Below are positions 1-7,477 of a DNA stretch of 64,000 bases, one piece after another (position 1 is the stretch's first letter; the number at the start of each line of letters is the position of its first letter). This stretch comes from Holophagaceae bacterium. GTDB taxonomy: Bacteria; Acidobacteriota; Holophagae; Holophagales; Holophagaceae. The translations under genes were made by a program, and so were the position numbers. The notes beneath the pieces were generated by a model, which was not told the origin of the DNA, searched no databases, and saw only the letters and a list, made by a program, of their open reading frames with translations. The stretch is from contig JADJVL010000002.1 of the NCBI GenBank assembly GCA_016710635.1, positions 266,656-330,655 on the forward strand, in the 5' to 3' direction.

Positions 1-80
1 GTTAGTAGTTCCTCCAGGATCCGTCCAAAGGCCGGCGCCGCTTAGCTGGCAAAGGGCCGGAAGGGCGGCACAATGCCGGA

Positions 81-524
81 ATGGATTCCCCGCGCCTGGA
101 CGAGCTGGACCGCCGCATCCTGGCGGAACTGCAGGCGGACGCCCGGCTGAGCCAGGCCGCCATCGCCGCCCGGGTCGGCCTGTCCCGCTCCGCCGTCCAG
201 TCCCGCATCGCCCGGATGGAGGCCGACGGGGTCATCGCCGGCTACACCCTGCGCCTGGGGATCGAACGGAACCGTCCCCTGGTGCGGGCCTACCTGCTGG
301 TGCAGGGCTCGGGCCCCAACCATGACCGGGCCGTGAAGTCGTTGGAGGCCTTCCCCGAGATCCGCATCGCCGACACGGTGAGCGGCGACACGGACCTGGT
401 CCTGCTGCTGGAGGCCGAGCGGCTGGAGGACATCACCCGCGTGCGGGACGAGGTTGCGAAGCTGCCGGGCATCGCCGGGACGCGGACCCTGCTGGTGATG
501 CAGGGGCGGTTTGATCGGCGCTAG
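81..524 (+). CDS. Lrp/AsnC family transcriptional regulator
   Basis: A 147-residue protein of typical length for a stand-alone Lrp/AsnC regulator. Residues about 3-60 form the AsnC-type winged helix-turn-helix (LDELDRRILAELQADARLS, then a recognition helix around GLSRSAVQSRI). Residues about 65-145 form the RAM/Lrp ligand-binding domain, which in this family binds amino acids and drives oligomerisation. Members usually control amino-acid metabolism or transport. The nearest metabolic genes, gcvPA and gcvPB, lie about 2 kb away on the other strand, so a link to glycine metabolism is only a guess. The gene converges on the cytochrome gene with six bases between the stops. The 80 bases upstream are its likely promoter region but show no clear -35/-10 pair. 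Confidence 0.93.
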   Translation: MDSPRLDELDRRILAELQADARLSQAAIAARVGLSRSAVQSRIARMEADGVIAGYTLRLGIERNRPLVRAYLLVQGSGPNHDRAVKSLEAFPEIRIADTVSGDTDLVLLLEAERLEDITRVRDEVAKLPGIAGTRTLLVMQGRFDRR

Positions 525-530
525 CGTGTC

Positions 531-1649
531 TCAGTTCGCCGGCATTCTGAACAGCACGTCGTCCAGGGGCTGGCCGTGCCGTACTTCGGCGAAGGTGGTG
601 ACGCTGGCACTGTGGGGGCCGCGGGCGACGATCTTGAAGGGGACCAGCACGCCGTCCACGGGGCGGAAGTCCTGCCAGGTGGTTTCGCTGGAGGTGCGGC
701 CCAGGGGCGTGGAGGAGAAGGAGAGCCGGCGCACCAGGAGCCCGGTGGCGGCGTCGAAGTAGAGGATCTGGCGGGACTCGTCCTTGGCCTTGGCGGCCAC
801 GGCGAAGGCTTCCTTGCCGTCCACGGCTTCGCGGCCCATGACCGTGAGGGTCGGGAAGTGGGTCTTCAGGTGCAGAGGCAGCTGCAGGTCGGCTTCCACC
901 CGCGCCTGTGCCGCCAACTGCGGATCCGCCGGCGAAGCCTTGCCGCCCCGCAGCACCCAGCCCTGGGTGCCGTCGAAGCCCTGGTGGAAGGGACCCCGGG
1001 GCGTGATCAGCTGGCTCGCCTGCATGCCCGGGGCCTTCTGCGCCACTTCCAGCGGCAGCACGCGGCCACCGCCCATGTCCATGCTGCCCTTCATCACGCG
1101 GGTGGAGATCTTCTCCAGGGCCTCGCGCCCGCCGGCGGCGGCGGTCCACTTGGCGAGGAGGGTGTCCAGCTCCGGCAGGTCCTTCAGCTTCGCCTCCGCG
1201 GAGGCCGGCGTCGGACGCGGCGCGCCGGGGACCATGAGAGGCGGCGTGCCTTCGGGCTTCGCGTGGCCGTTGTGGCAGGTGGCGCAGGTGACCACCGTGT
1301 CGCCCTTGAAGTGGGTCTTGTTGATGGCCCGGGTCATGAGGATCATCTGCCGGGCGATGGTCTTGGCGGGCTGGTCGTCCTTCTCCATGGTCCAGGCCTG
1401 CTTCGCGTCCCGCACGTGGCAGTGCGCGCAGCTCACGCCCAGGGAGGCGCCCATGAAGTCCATGGCCTCGTCCAGGGCCTCGTCATCCAGGCCCTGGCCC
1501 TTGAAGACCTTCAGGTTCTTGCCGGGCTCCTTGGGCTCGGGCTTCGCGGCCCTGGGGGTGGGCTTGGCCGCGAGCTTCGGGGTCGAGTCCTGGGCGATGG
1601 CGGGGACGGACAGGAGAGCGGCGAGCAGGGCATGGAAGAGGGGACGCAT
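531..1649 (-). CDS. Exported cytochrome c, reaction-centre cytochrome subunit-like
   Basis: About 372 residues starting at MRPLFHALLAALLSVPAIAQ, a clean signal peptide ending in AxA-Q. The open frame runs further upstream, but that extension is Arg/Ser-rich and not protein-like. Residues about 45-140 carry two haem-binding motifs, CAHCH and CATCH, spaced as in the photosynthetic reaction centre cytochrome c subunit-like family that is common in non-photosynthetic Acidobacteriota. After a Pro/Ala linker, residues about 160-370 resemble the outer-membrane lipoprotein-sorting-like beta domain often fused to these cytochromes. The protein probably acts in the periplasm in electron transfer; donor and acceptor are unknown. 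It is the last gene of a same-strand run, 70 bases after the PepSY-helix gene. Confidence 0.85.
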   Translation of the reverse strand: MRPLFHALLAALLSVPAIAQDSTPKLAAKPTPRAAKPEPKEPGKNLKVFKGQGLDDEALDEAMDFMGASLGVSCAHCHVRDAKQAWTMEKDDQPAKTIARQMILMTRAINKTHFKGDTVVTCATCHNGHAKPEGTPPLMVPGAPRPTPASAEAKLKDLPELDTLLAKWTAAAGGREALEKISTRVMKGSMDMGGGRVLPLEVAQKAPGMQASQLITPRGPFHQGFDGTQGWVLRGGKASPADPQLAAQARVEADLQLPLHLKTHFPTLTVMGREAVDGKEAFAVAAKAKDESRQILYFDAATGLLVRRLSFSSTPLGRTSSETTWQDFRPVDGVLVPFKIVARGPHSASVTTFAEVRHGQPLDDVLFRMPAN

Positions 1650-1719
1650 GGTGGCCTCGCGTGGATCGGATTCGGGGGATCCGCCCAACCTAGCACGGGG
1701 CCTATGCGGGGTCCTCAGC

Positions 1720-2292
1720 TCAGGCCCAGAGCCACAGCGCCACCACCGGGATGATGATGCCGAGGCCCGTGAGCCAGGCGCCGCGGCCGGCAAGCCCCTT
1801 CCTTCCGGGCAGCATGAAGAGCCCGGTGCCTACGAGGCCCAGGAGGGCGATGGCGTAGAGGTCGGCGAGCCATGTCCAGCCCTTCTTGAGGTGGTTCAGG
1901 TGGAGCTGATTGAAGGCGCGGAGGACGGGCCGCGGGCGGGTCGCCTCCTCCAGCACCCGGCCGGTGGGAAGGTCCACCGAGACCTGGCGGCCGGGGTAGA
2001 AGAGCGTCAGCGTGTCGGCGTCGGGTTGGTGGGCGCCCTTGGGCTCCTCCAGGCCCAGCCGGGCGCGGGCCGTTTCCACGAGGACCGGAAGGTCGGCGCT
2101 CGGGTCGAGGGGTGCGATGGCGCGGTGGACGCGCTCGAGCCGGAAGTTGGGATTCCAGGCGTCGATATGGTTCACGGCGAGGCCCGAGACGGCGTAGATG
2201 AGGGTCAGGCCGGCGGCCAGGTAGCCCGTGTCCCGGTGGAGGACGCGGAACCAGACGCGCCAGGGCCTGCGGCGCGGGGACGGCTCCGTCAC
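1720..2292 (-). CDS. PepSY-associated TM helix protein
   Basis: About 190 residues from a GTG start whose GTGA overlaps the stop of the upstream DUF4920 gene, indicating translational coupling. The longer open frame upstream is a shadow of that gene. A TM helix at about residues 20-42 includes the LHRDTGYLAAGLTLIYAVSG and VNH segments typical of PepSY-associated TM proteins. A soluble periplasmic part of about 90 residues follows, then LNQLHLNHLKKGWTW and two further helices near 135-160 and 168-188. Conserved His residues at the membrane edges suggest haem or metal contact, as in the wider family of PepSY iron/siderophore reductases. The role is unknown; the neighbouring cytochrome makes redox work plausible. 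Confidence 0.75.
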   Translation of the reverse strand: MTEPSPRRRPWRVWFRVLHRDTGYLAAGLTLIYAVSGLAVNHIDAWNPNFRLERVHRAIAPLDPSADLPVLVETARARLGLEEPKGAHQPDADTLTLFYPGRQVSVDLPTGRVLEEATRPRPVLRAFNQLHLNHLKKGWTWLADLYAIALLGLVGTGLFMLPGRKGLAGRGAWLTGLGIIIPVVALWLWA

Positions 2293-2663
2293 TGGATGAC
2301 GGCGCCTTCGCCCATGAGGCGGACGACGGTCTTGCCCTTCTCGTCCTTGGAGACCTGGATCACGCCCTCGGCGACGGCCTGAGAGCCCTTGGCGTCCACG
2401 GGGATGACGATGACGACATCCTCCACCTTGAAGGTGAGGGTCTCGTATTTTTTGTCGGAAGCGAGCTCCATCCAGCAACCCCGCTTCTTGCAGACGTCCA
2501 CCACCATGCCGCGGACCTGCACCTTCCGGCCCTGGAAGGCCGCCGGATTGGCCAGGATGGCGGAGACGGCCGTCGCCTCCTTGAGGGCGAGGGGTTTGCC
2601 GTAGGCCTTGCCGCCGGCGAAGGCGGCCACGGCCACGAGGGAAAGGGCGAGGGTCCGGAACAT
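2289..2663 (-). CDS. DUF4920 family exported protein
   Basis: About 124 residues. Start MFRTL at 2663 is preferred because GGAG lies seven bases upstream; the in-frame ATG at 2669 sits almost on that Shine-Dalgarno sequence. The N-terminus is a signal peptide (MFRTLALSLVAVAAFAGGKAYG). The core has GRKVQVRGMVVDVCKKRGCW, the cysteine-bearing motif typical of DUF4920, inside an OB-like beta domain. Two Cys in CKKRGC could form a disulphide or bind a metal. The function of the family is not established. The stop overlaps the PepSY-helix gene start by four bases, and the gene begins 11 bases after gcvPB, so it is probably co-transcribed with both. Confidence 0.78.
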   Translation of the reverse strand: MFRTLALSLVAVAAFAGGKAYGKPLALKEATAVSAILANPAAFQGRKVQVRGMVVDVCKKRGCWMELASDKKYETLTFKVEDVVIVIPVDAKGSQAVAEGVIQVSKDEKGKTVVRLMGEGAVIQ

Positions 2664-2674
2664 GGGCATTCTCC

Positions 2675-4204
2675 TCAGGCAGGCTGCCAGCGCAGCACGG
2701 GCTTTCGCGCCGCCGTGGTCTCGTCCATCCTGCGCAACGGCGCCGTGACCGGGGCCTGGTGGAGAAGGTCGGGGTTCTCCTCGGCCTCCTTCGCGATCAT
2801 CTTCATGGCGTGCACGAAGGCGTCCAGCTCCTCCTTGGATTCGCTTTCCGTGGGCTCGATCATCAGGGCGCCGTGGACCACCATGGGGAAGTAGATGGTG
2901 GGCGGGTGGAAGCCGTAGTCGATGAGGCGCTTGGCGATGTCCAGGGTATGGACGTCGTTCTTCGCCTGGAACTCATCGTTGAAGACGACCTCGTGCATGG
3001 TCGGGCTGGTGATGGGCAGGTGGTAGACGCCCATGAGCTCCTTGCGGATGTAGTTGGCGTTGACGATGGCGCGCAGCGTCGCCGTGCGCAGGCCGTCGCC
3101 GCCGTGGCTGTAGCAGTAGGTCAGCGCGCGGATGAGCATGCCGAAGTTGCCGAAGAAGGTGTGGACCTTGCCGATGCTCTGGGGCCGGTCCCAGTCCCAG
3201 CGGTAGGTGTGCTTCGGTACTTCACCTTCGCCGATCTTCTCCGTGTCCCGCACCACGATGGGCCGGGGCAGGAAGGGCTCCAGCGCCTTGGTGCAGGCCA
3301 CCGGACCCGCGCCGGGACCGCCGCCGCCGTGGGGCGTGGACATGGTCTTGTGGAGGTTCATGTGCATGACGTCGATGCCGAAGTCCCCCGGGCGTGCCAC
3401 GCCGACGAGGGCGTTCATGTTGGCGCCGTCCATGTAGACCAGGCCGCCCACGTCGTGGACGGCCTTGCAGATCTCGTCGATGCGGTGCTCGAAGATGCCG
3501 AGCGTATTGGGGTTCGTCACCATCAGCCCGGCGATCTCGTCGTGGTGCTCGGCGATGAGGCTGGTAAGGCCCTTCTTGACCTTGCCGGTGGCGGGATCCG
3601 TGACGTCCTCGAAGCTCACGGTGCCGTCGGCCCCGGAAGCCACGTCCACCACTTCGTAGCCCGCCATGGCGGCGGTCGCGGGGTTGGTGCCGTGGGCGCT
3701 GTCGGGGATGAGGATGAGGGTGCGCTTGCGGCCGTTGGCCACGTGGTAGGCGCGGATGAGCAGCACGCCCGTCAGCTCGCCGGCGGCGCCGGCGCTGGGC
3801 TGCAGGGTGACGGCGGCGAGGCCGGTGATCTCCTTCAGCCACTCCTGGAGCGTATGGATCAGCGCCAGGTTCCCCTGCACCAGGGCCTCGTCAGCCATGG
3901 GATGGGAATCGGCGAAGCCCGGCAAGCCCGCCACCTTCTCGTTGAGCCGGGGGTTGTGCTTCATGGTGCAGGAGCCGAGGGGGTACATCCCCTGGTCCAT
4001 GCCGTAGTTCCACAGGCTCAGCTTGGTGAAGTGGCGGATGACCTCGGGCTCGCTGCAACTGGGCAGGGCGTCGAAGGAGGTGCGGCGCAGGTGGGCGGGC
4101 CGGGTGTCCTTGGCCGGGGGGACGTCGAGTTTCGGGAGGTCCAGGCCGATCTTGCCAGGCACGGAGCGTTCAAAGATGAGGGGTTCGCGCTGTCGCAGGT
4201 TCAT
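2675..4204 (-). CDS. gcvPB: Glycine dehydrogenase (decarboxylating) subunit 2
   Basis: The 509-residue beta subunit of the split P-protein of the glycine cleavage system. It decarboxylates glycine and passes the aminomethyl group to lipoyl GcvH. The PLP-binding lysine lies in MNLHKTMSTPHGGGGPGAGP around residue 284, and the N-terminal MKHNPRLNEK block is typical. Length matches the two-subunit form (alpha about 450, beta about 480-510). It follows gcvPA by seven bases and must act with it as a heterotetramer. gcvT, gcvH and lpd are not in the window, so the rest of the system is encoded elsewhere. The DUF4920 gene begins 11 bases downstream. Confidence 0.97.
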   Translation of the reverse strand: MNLRQREPLIFERSVPGKIGLDLPKLDVPPAKDTRPAHLRRTSFDALPSCSEPEVIRHFTKLSLWNYGMDQGMYPLGSCTMKHNPRLNEKVAGLPGFADSHPMADEALVQGNLALIHTLQEWLKEITGLAAVTLQPSAGAAGELTGVLLIRAYHVANGRKRTLILIPDSAHGTNPATAAMAGYEVVDVASGADGTVSFEDVTDPATGKVKKGLTSLIAEHHDEIAGLMVTNPNTLGIFEHRIDEICKAVHDVGGLVYMDGANMNALVGVARPGDFGIDVMHMNLHKTMSTPHGGGGPGAGPVACTKALEPFLPRPIVVRDTEKIGEGEVPKHTYRWDWDRPQSIGKVHTFFGNFGMLIRALTYCYSHGGDGLRTATLRAIVNANYIRKELMGVYHLPITSPTMHEVVFNDEFQAKNDVHTLDIAKRLIDYGFHPPTIYFPMVVHGALMIEPTESESKEELDAFVHAMKMIAKEAEENPDLLHQAPVTAPLRRMDETTAARKPVLRWQPA

Positions 4205-4211
4205 GGGTGCC

Positions 4212-5570
4212 TCAGCCGACCACGGAGGCCACTCGGGCCAGGATTTCGATGAGGTGCTCGATCTGGTGGCGGGTGTTGATCTCCGTGGCGCACCAGAGGA
4301 CGCAGTTCTTGTAGGCCTTCAGGTGGGGCGTCAGGTCCAGGCCCGGCAGGATGCCTTCGTCCATGAGGGTCTGGCGCATGGCCTTGAGGTCCCCGGTGTA
4401 GCGCAGGGGGAACTCGTTGAAGAAGGGCGTCCCGTCGTCGACGGCCTCCCAGTCCGGCAGCTCCAGCAGCCTGGAGCGCAGGAACTGGGCCTTGGCGGCG
4501 TTCTGGGCGGCGGTGCCCTTCAGGCCTTCGGGCCCCGCCAGCTGCAGCCAGATGTTGGCCCGCAGGGCGATCAGCCCCTGGTTGGAGCAGATGTTGGACG
4601 TGGCCCGGTCCCGCTTGATGTGCTGCTCCCGGGCCGTGAGGGTCAGCACATAGCCCGTGCGGCCCTCGAGATCCGTGGTCTGGCCCACCACGCGCCCGGG
4701 GATCTCCCGCTTGTGGGCGTCCTTCACCGCCAAGAAGCCCAGGAAGGGCCCGCCGAAGCTGGTCATGTTGCCGAAACTCATGGCCTCGCCGCAGGCCATG
4801 TCGGCGCCCACCTTGCCCGGGGCCTCCAGCCAGCCGAAGGCCATGGCCTCCTGCGTCACGGAAATGAGGAGGGCGCCTTTGCCATGGGCGAGGTCGGCCA
4901 AGGCCTTGATGTCTTCGACATGGCCGAGGAAGTTGGGGTAGCCCACCAGGACGGCGGCGACGCTGTCGTCGAGCTTCGCGGCGAGGTCCACGGGATCCGT
5001 CACACCGTCTACCAGCTTCACGTCCACCAGGCTCAGCTCCTCGTGGCTGGCGAAGCCCGAGCGCAGCACTTCCCGGTAGTGGGGATGGAGGCCTTCGCTC
5101 ACCAGCACCTTGGTCCGCTTGCGCTGGACGCGGACGGCCATGAGGGCGGCCTCCACGCAGGAGGTGCCGCCGTCATAGAGGCTGGCGTTGGTGACCTCGA
5201 GGCCCGTGAGGTCGCAGACGAGGGTCTGGTACTCGAAGATGTGCTGCAGGGTGCCCTGGCTGATCTCCGGCTGGTAGGGCGTGTAGGCGGTGAACCATTC
5301 CTGGCGGCTGATCTGGTGGTCCACCGCCGTGGGGCAGAAGTGGGCGTAGGCGCCGGCGCCGAGGAAGCGGGTGCGGAAGCGCTTGTTGAGGGCCGCCATG
5401 CGCTCCATGTCCCGCAGCACTTCGAGCTCCGACGAAGTGGGCGGCAGGTCCAGGGGACGCTTCATGAGCAGCCGGTCCGGAACCCCTGAAAGCAGGTCCT
5501 CCGCCACCTTCACGCCGATGGCGTTCAGGAGTTCGCGGTCTTCGCCGTCGGCCGAGGGCAGGTAGCGCAT
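4212..5570 (-). CDS. gcvPA: Glycine dehydrogenase (decarboxylating) subunit 1
   Basis: About 452 residues from MRYLPSADGEDRELL; AAGGGG lies just upstream of this ATG, so it is preferred over the in-frame start five codons earlier. It is the alpha subunit of the split glycine decarboxylase: fold-type I aminotransferase-like, carrying no PLP lysine of its own and forming the active site with GcvPB. Typical blocks include FLGAGAYAHFCPTAVDH, TAYTPYQPEISQGTLQ and EYQTLVCDLTGLEVTNASLYDG. It is the first gene of the gcv pair. A 9-bp hairpin lies 18-40 bases upstream of the start and may be a leader element or the terminator of the preceding gene. I found no glycine riboswitch. Confidence 0.97.
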   Translation of the reverse strand: MRYLPSADGEDRELLNAIGVKVAEDLLSGVPDRLLMKRPLDLPPTSSELEVLRDMERMAALNKRFRTRFLGAGAYAHFCPTAVDHQISRQEWFTAYTPYQPEISQGTLQHIFEYQTLVCDLTGLEVTNASLYDGGTSCVEAALMAVRVQRKRTKVLVSEGLHPHYREVLRSGFASHEELSLVDVKLVDGVTDPVDLAAKLDDSVAAVLVGYPNFLGHVEDIKALADLAHGKGALLISVTQEAMAFGWLEAPGKVGADMACGEAMSFGNMTSFGGPFLGFLAVKDAHKREIPGRVVGQTTDLEGRTGYVLTLTAREQHIKRDRATSNICSNQGLIALRANIWLQLAGPEGLKGTAAQNAAKAQFLRSRLLELPDWEAVDDGTPFFNEFPLRYTGDLKAMRQTLMDEGILPGLDLTPHLKAYKNCVLWCATEINTRHQIEHLIEILARVASVVG

Positions 5571-5588
5571 GGGGACCCCTTGCAAGGA

Positions 5589-5611
5589 AAACGGCCCGTT
5601 CGGGGCCGTTT
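5589..5611 (-). terminator. Hairpin upstream of gcvPA
   Basis: A perfect inverted repeat: AAACGGCCC at 5589-5597, loop GTTCG, then GGGCCGTTT at 5603-5611. Read on the minus strand it is followed by TTTTCC, so it looks like an intrinsic terminator. It lies only 18 bases before the gcvPA start, ahead of the Shine-Dalgarno sequence. It could end transcripts from the response-regulator gene 135 bases upstream, or act as an attenuator for gcvPA. The 130 bases between the two genes contain no glycine aptamer signature that I can recognise. Confidence 0.55.
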
Positions 5612-5724
5612 CCAGTCTGCCACGCGCCTTGCCCCCGTCCCAGGGCGGAAGGCCAGTCCCGGCCCTGATCCGTGCTGGACATCACAGGCTGCGGACCAGT
5701 CTTAACGGATCGTCCTTGGGGGAT

Positions 5725-5743
5725 CGGCGGTCGGGGACCGCCG
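5725..5743 (-). terminator. GC hairpin after response-regulator stop
   Basis: A perfect 8-bp stem (CGGCGGTC at 5725-5732, loop GGG, GACCGCCG at 5736-5743) begins two bases after the stop codon of the minus-strand response regulator. On that strand a C-rich stretch follows instead of a T tract, so it is a weak or Rho-assisted terminator candidate or an mRNA 3' stabiliser. Confidence 0.4.
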
Positions 5744-5745
5744 GC

Positions 5746-6111
5746 TCAGCCCTCGGCCAGGGCTTCCGCCACCGCCGCCCGCAGGGTTTCCGTGTCGATG
5801 GGCTTGCGCAGGACCTTCCGGACACCGAAGGAGAGGGCCGTGGTGTCCAGGACCAGCTCCGGGGAGGCGGTGATGGCGATGAAGGGCAGATCCGGGTGGG
5901 AGGCCTGCAGGTGGTGGATGAGGGACAGGCCGTCCAGATCCGGCATCAGGATGTCGGAGATCACCAGATCCAGCCTTCCGGCGGGAAAGAGGAACTCCAT
6001 GGACTGGCGAGGCCCCGCCGCCCAGACGACCTCGTGGCCGAGGCCTTCCAGGAGGGTGCGCACCGCCTTGGCGTCGAGGGCCGAGTCTTCGATGAGCAGC
6101 ACGCGGGCCAT
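5746..6111 (-). CDS. Single-domain response regulator
   Basis: About 121 residues from MARVLLIEDSALDAKAV, with GGAG six bases upstream of this ATG. This is a bare receiver domain. The acidic pair is ED near residue 8, the phospho-acceptor Asp lies in LVISDILMPDLDG near residue 53, the Thr in IAITAS, and the Lys-Pro pair in RKVLRKPID. No output domain follows, so it would act as a CheY- or Spo0F-like relay protein. No histidine kinase is adjacent; the CheB/CheR-PAS cluster in this window is 32 kb away. It is probably its own transcription unit, with hairpins both just after the stop and before gcvPA. Confidence 0.9.
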   Translation of the reverse strand: MARVLLIEDSALDAKAVRTLLEGLGHEVVWAAGPRQSMEFLFPAGRLDLVISDILMPDLDGLSLIHHLQASHPDLPFIAITASPELVLDTTALSFGVRKVLRKPIDTETLRAAVAEALAEG

Positions 6112-6180
6112 GGGAGTCTCCGCCCTAGATTCTGGGACGGAAGGGGCCGTGGGGCCAAGCAAAGTCGCTGGAATTCGTCC

Positions 6181-6918
6181 TCAGCCCACGGCCGCGCGCT
6201 GCCGGGCCATCAGTTCGGCGCAGCCCGCGAGCCCCAGGTCCACCAGCGCCAGGGCCTCGCCGCGGGTGAAGCTGCGCCCCTCGCCGGTGCTCTGGAACTC
6301 CACCAGCTCCAGGTCGCCGCCGGCGAAACCCGGGTCGCCCTCGGCAGTGGCCCGCGCGGCCACCAGGTTGCAGTCCACGGCGGCCAGGTGGTCCTCCTCG
6401 TATTCGAGATCGAGGACGAGCCCACGCCGCCCTTCGCCGCGCTCCACGAGGCCGATGCTCACCGCCGCCACCTGGCGGACCAGCGCCGCCTCCAGGCCGG
6501 CCTGCTTCAGCGCCACCGCCAGGGCCACCCAGGCGCCGGTGATGGCGGCGCAGCGGGTGCCGCCATCGGCGTTCAGGACGTCACAGTCGAGGGTGAGCTG
6601 CCGTTCCCCGAGCTTGTCCAGATCCACCGCCTGACGGAGGCTGCGGCCGATGAGGCGCTGGATCTCCACGGTGCGGCCCTGCTGCTTGCCCCTTGCCGCC
6701 TCCCGGTCCGTGCGGGTGTGGGTGGAGCGGGGCAGCATGCCGTACTCGGCGGTGATCCACCCCTTGCCCCGGCCCTTCATCCAGCCCGGGACCTTTTCCT
6801 CCAGGCTGGCGGAGCACAGGACATGGGTGTTGCCCAGCCGGATCAGGCAGGAGCCATCGGCGTGGACCTGGGCGCCGAGGTCGAAATCGAGGGGGCGGAG
6901 CTGGCTGGAATCGCGCAT
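6181..6918 (-). CDS. rph: Ribonuclease PH
   Basis: 245 residues, the normal length for RNase PH, a phosphate-dependent 3'-5' exoribonuclease that trims tRNA 3' ends. It starts MRDSSQLRPLDFDLG. Characteristic blocks are GWITAEYGMLPRSTHTR, the RTVEIQRLIGRSLRQAVDL segment, and TLDCDVLNADGGTRCAAITGAWVAL, which holds the catalytic Asp residues and the phosphate-binding region. It lies upstream of, and on the same strand as, the response regulator, 69 bases away. rpiB lies 53 bases further upstream. It is cytoplasmic and shows no anomalies. Confidence 0.96.
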   Translation of the reverse strand: MRDSSQLRPLDFDLGAQVHADGSCLIRLGNTHVLCSASLEEKVPGWMKGRGKGWITAEYGMLPRSTHTRTDREAARGKQQGRTVEIQRLIGRSLRQAVDLDKLGERQLTLDCDVLNADGGTRCAAITGAWVALAVALKQAGLEAALVRQVAAVSIGLVERGEGRRGLVLDLEYEEDHLAAVDCNLVAARATAEGDPGFAGGDLELVEFQSTGEGRSFTRGEALALVDLGLAGCAELMARQRAAVG

Positions 6919-6971
6919 GGACGCTGGACCTCAGAAGGATTGGCTCGGAAAAAGGACGGATCGGGTCCGGT

Positions 6972-7394
6972 TCAGCACTCGATCTTGGCGACCCGCTTCT
7001 GGTGCCTTCCCCCCTCGAAAAGGGTTTCCAGGAAGACCGAAAGGTAGTATTCAGCTTTAAGCGGATCCGTCAGCCGCTGGCCGAAAGCGATGGCGTTGGC
7101 GTCATTGTGCTGCCGGGCCAGGGCGGCGTGCTCGGGGGAGTTCACCAGCGCGCAACGGAGGCCGGCATGGCGGTTGGCCGCGATGCTGATGCCGATGCCG
7201 CTTCCGCAGACCAGCACCAGCCGTTCCCACTGATCCATCCCCGCCGCCGCCCGGTGCGCGAAATCCGGATAGTCCACGGAATCCGTCCCATTGGTCCCGA
7301 AATCCACCACCTCATGCCCATGCTCCGCGGCCCACGACTTGAGCCGCTCCTTCAGGCTGAACCCCGCGTGATCGCTCGCGAACCCAATCTTCAT
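6972..7394 (-). CDS. rpiB: Ribose-5-phosphate isomerase B
   Basis: 140 residues, typical of the RpiB/LacAB family that interconverts ribose 5-phosphate and ribulose 5-phosphate in the pentose phosphate pathway. Key motifs are the N-terminal SDHAGFSLK, the active-site cysteine block VLVCGSGIGISIAANR near residue 65, and HNDANAIAFGQR near residue 100, which binds substrate. It is divergent from the SNF2 helicase gene with an 83-base intergenic region and on the same strand as rph. An RpiA cannot be judged from this window. Confidence 0.95.
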   Translation of the reverse strand: MKIGFASDHAGFSLKERLKSWAAEHGHEVVDFGTNGTDSVDYPDFAHRAAAGMDQWERLVLVCGSGIGISIAANRHAGLRCALVNSPEHAALARQHNDANAIAFGQRLTDPLKAEYYLSVFLETLFEGGRHQKRVAKIEC

Positions 7395-7454
7395 TGCGCA
7401 CTCCTGGTTCCAGGCTACCGGCTCCGGGCCGCGTTGCCGGGCCGGGAATTCCGC

Positions 7455-7475
7455 CGGCGCCCCGGCGGGGCGCCG
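7455..7475 (+). promoter_or_regulatory. Hairpin covering the SNF2 gene ribosome-binding region
   Basis: A perfect 9-bp inverted repeat, CGGCGCCCC at 7455-7463, loop GGC, GGGGCGCCG at 7467-7475, ends two bases before the ATG at 7478. No Shine-Dalgarno sequence is visible upstream of that ATG. A stem this strong in the leader would block ribosome loading, so it may regulate translation, or the gene may be poorly expressed. Its biological use is inference. Confidence 0.4.
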
Positions 7476-7477
7476 CG

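Noticed and set aside
5612..5745. Glycine riboswitch upstream of gcvPA
   Set aside because: The interval has GC-rich stems, but none of the conserved glycine-aptamer core strings could be found on the minus strand.
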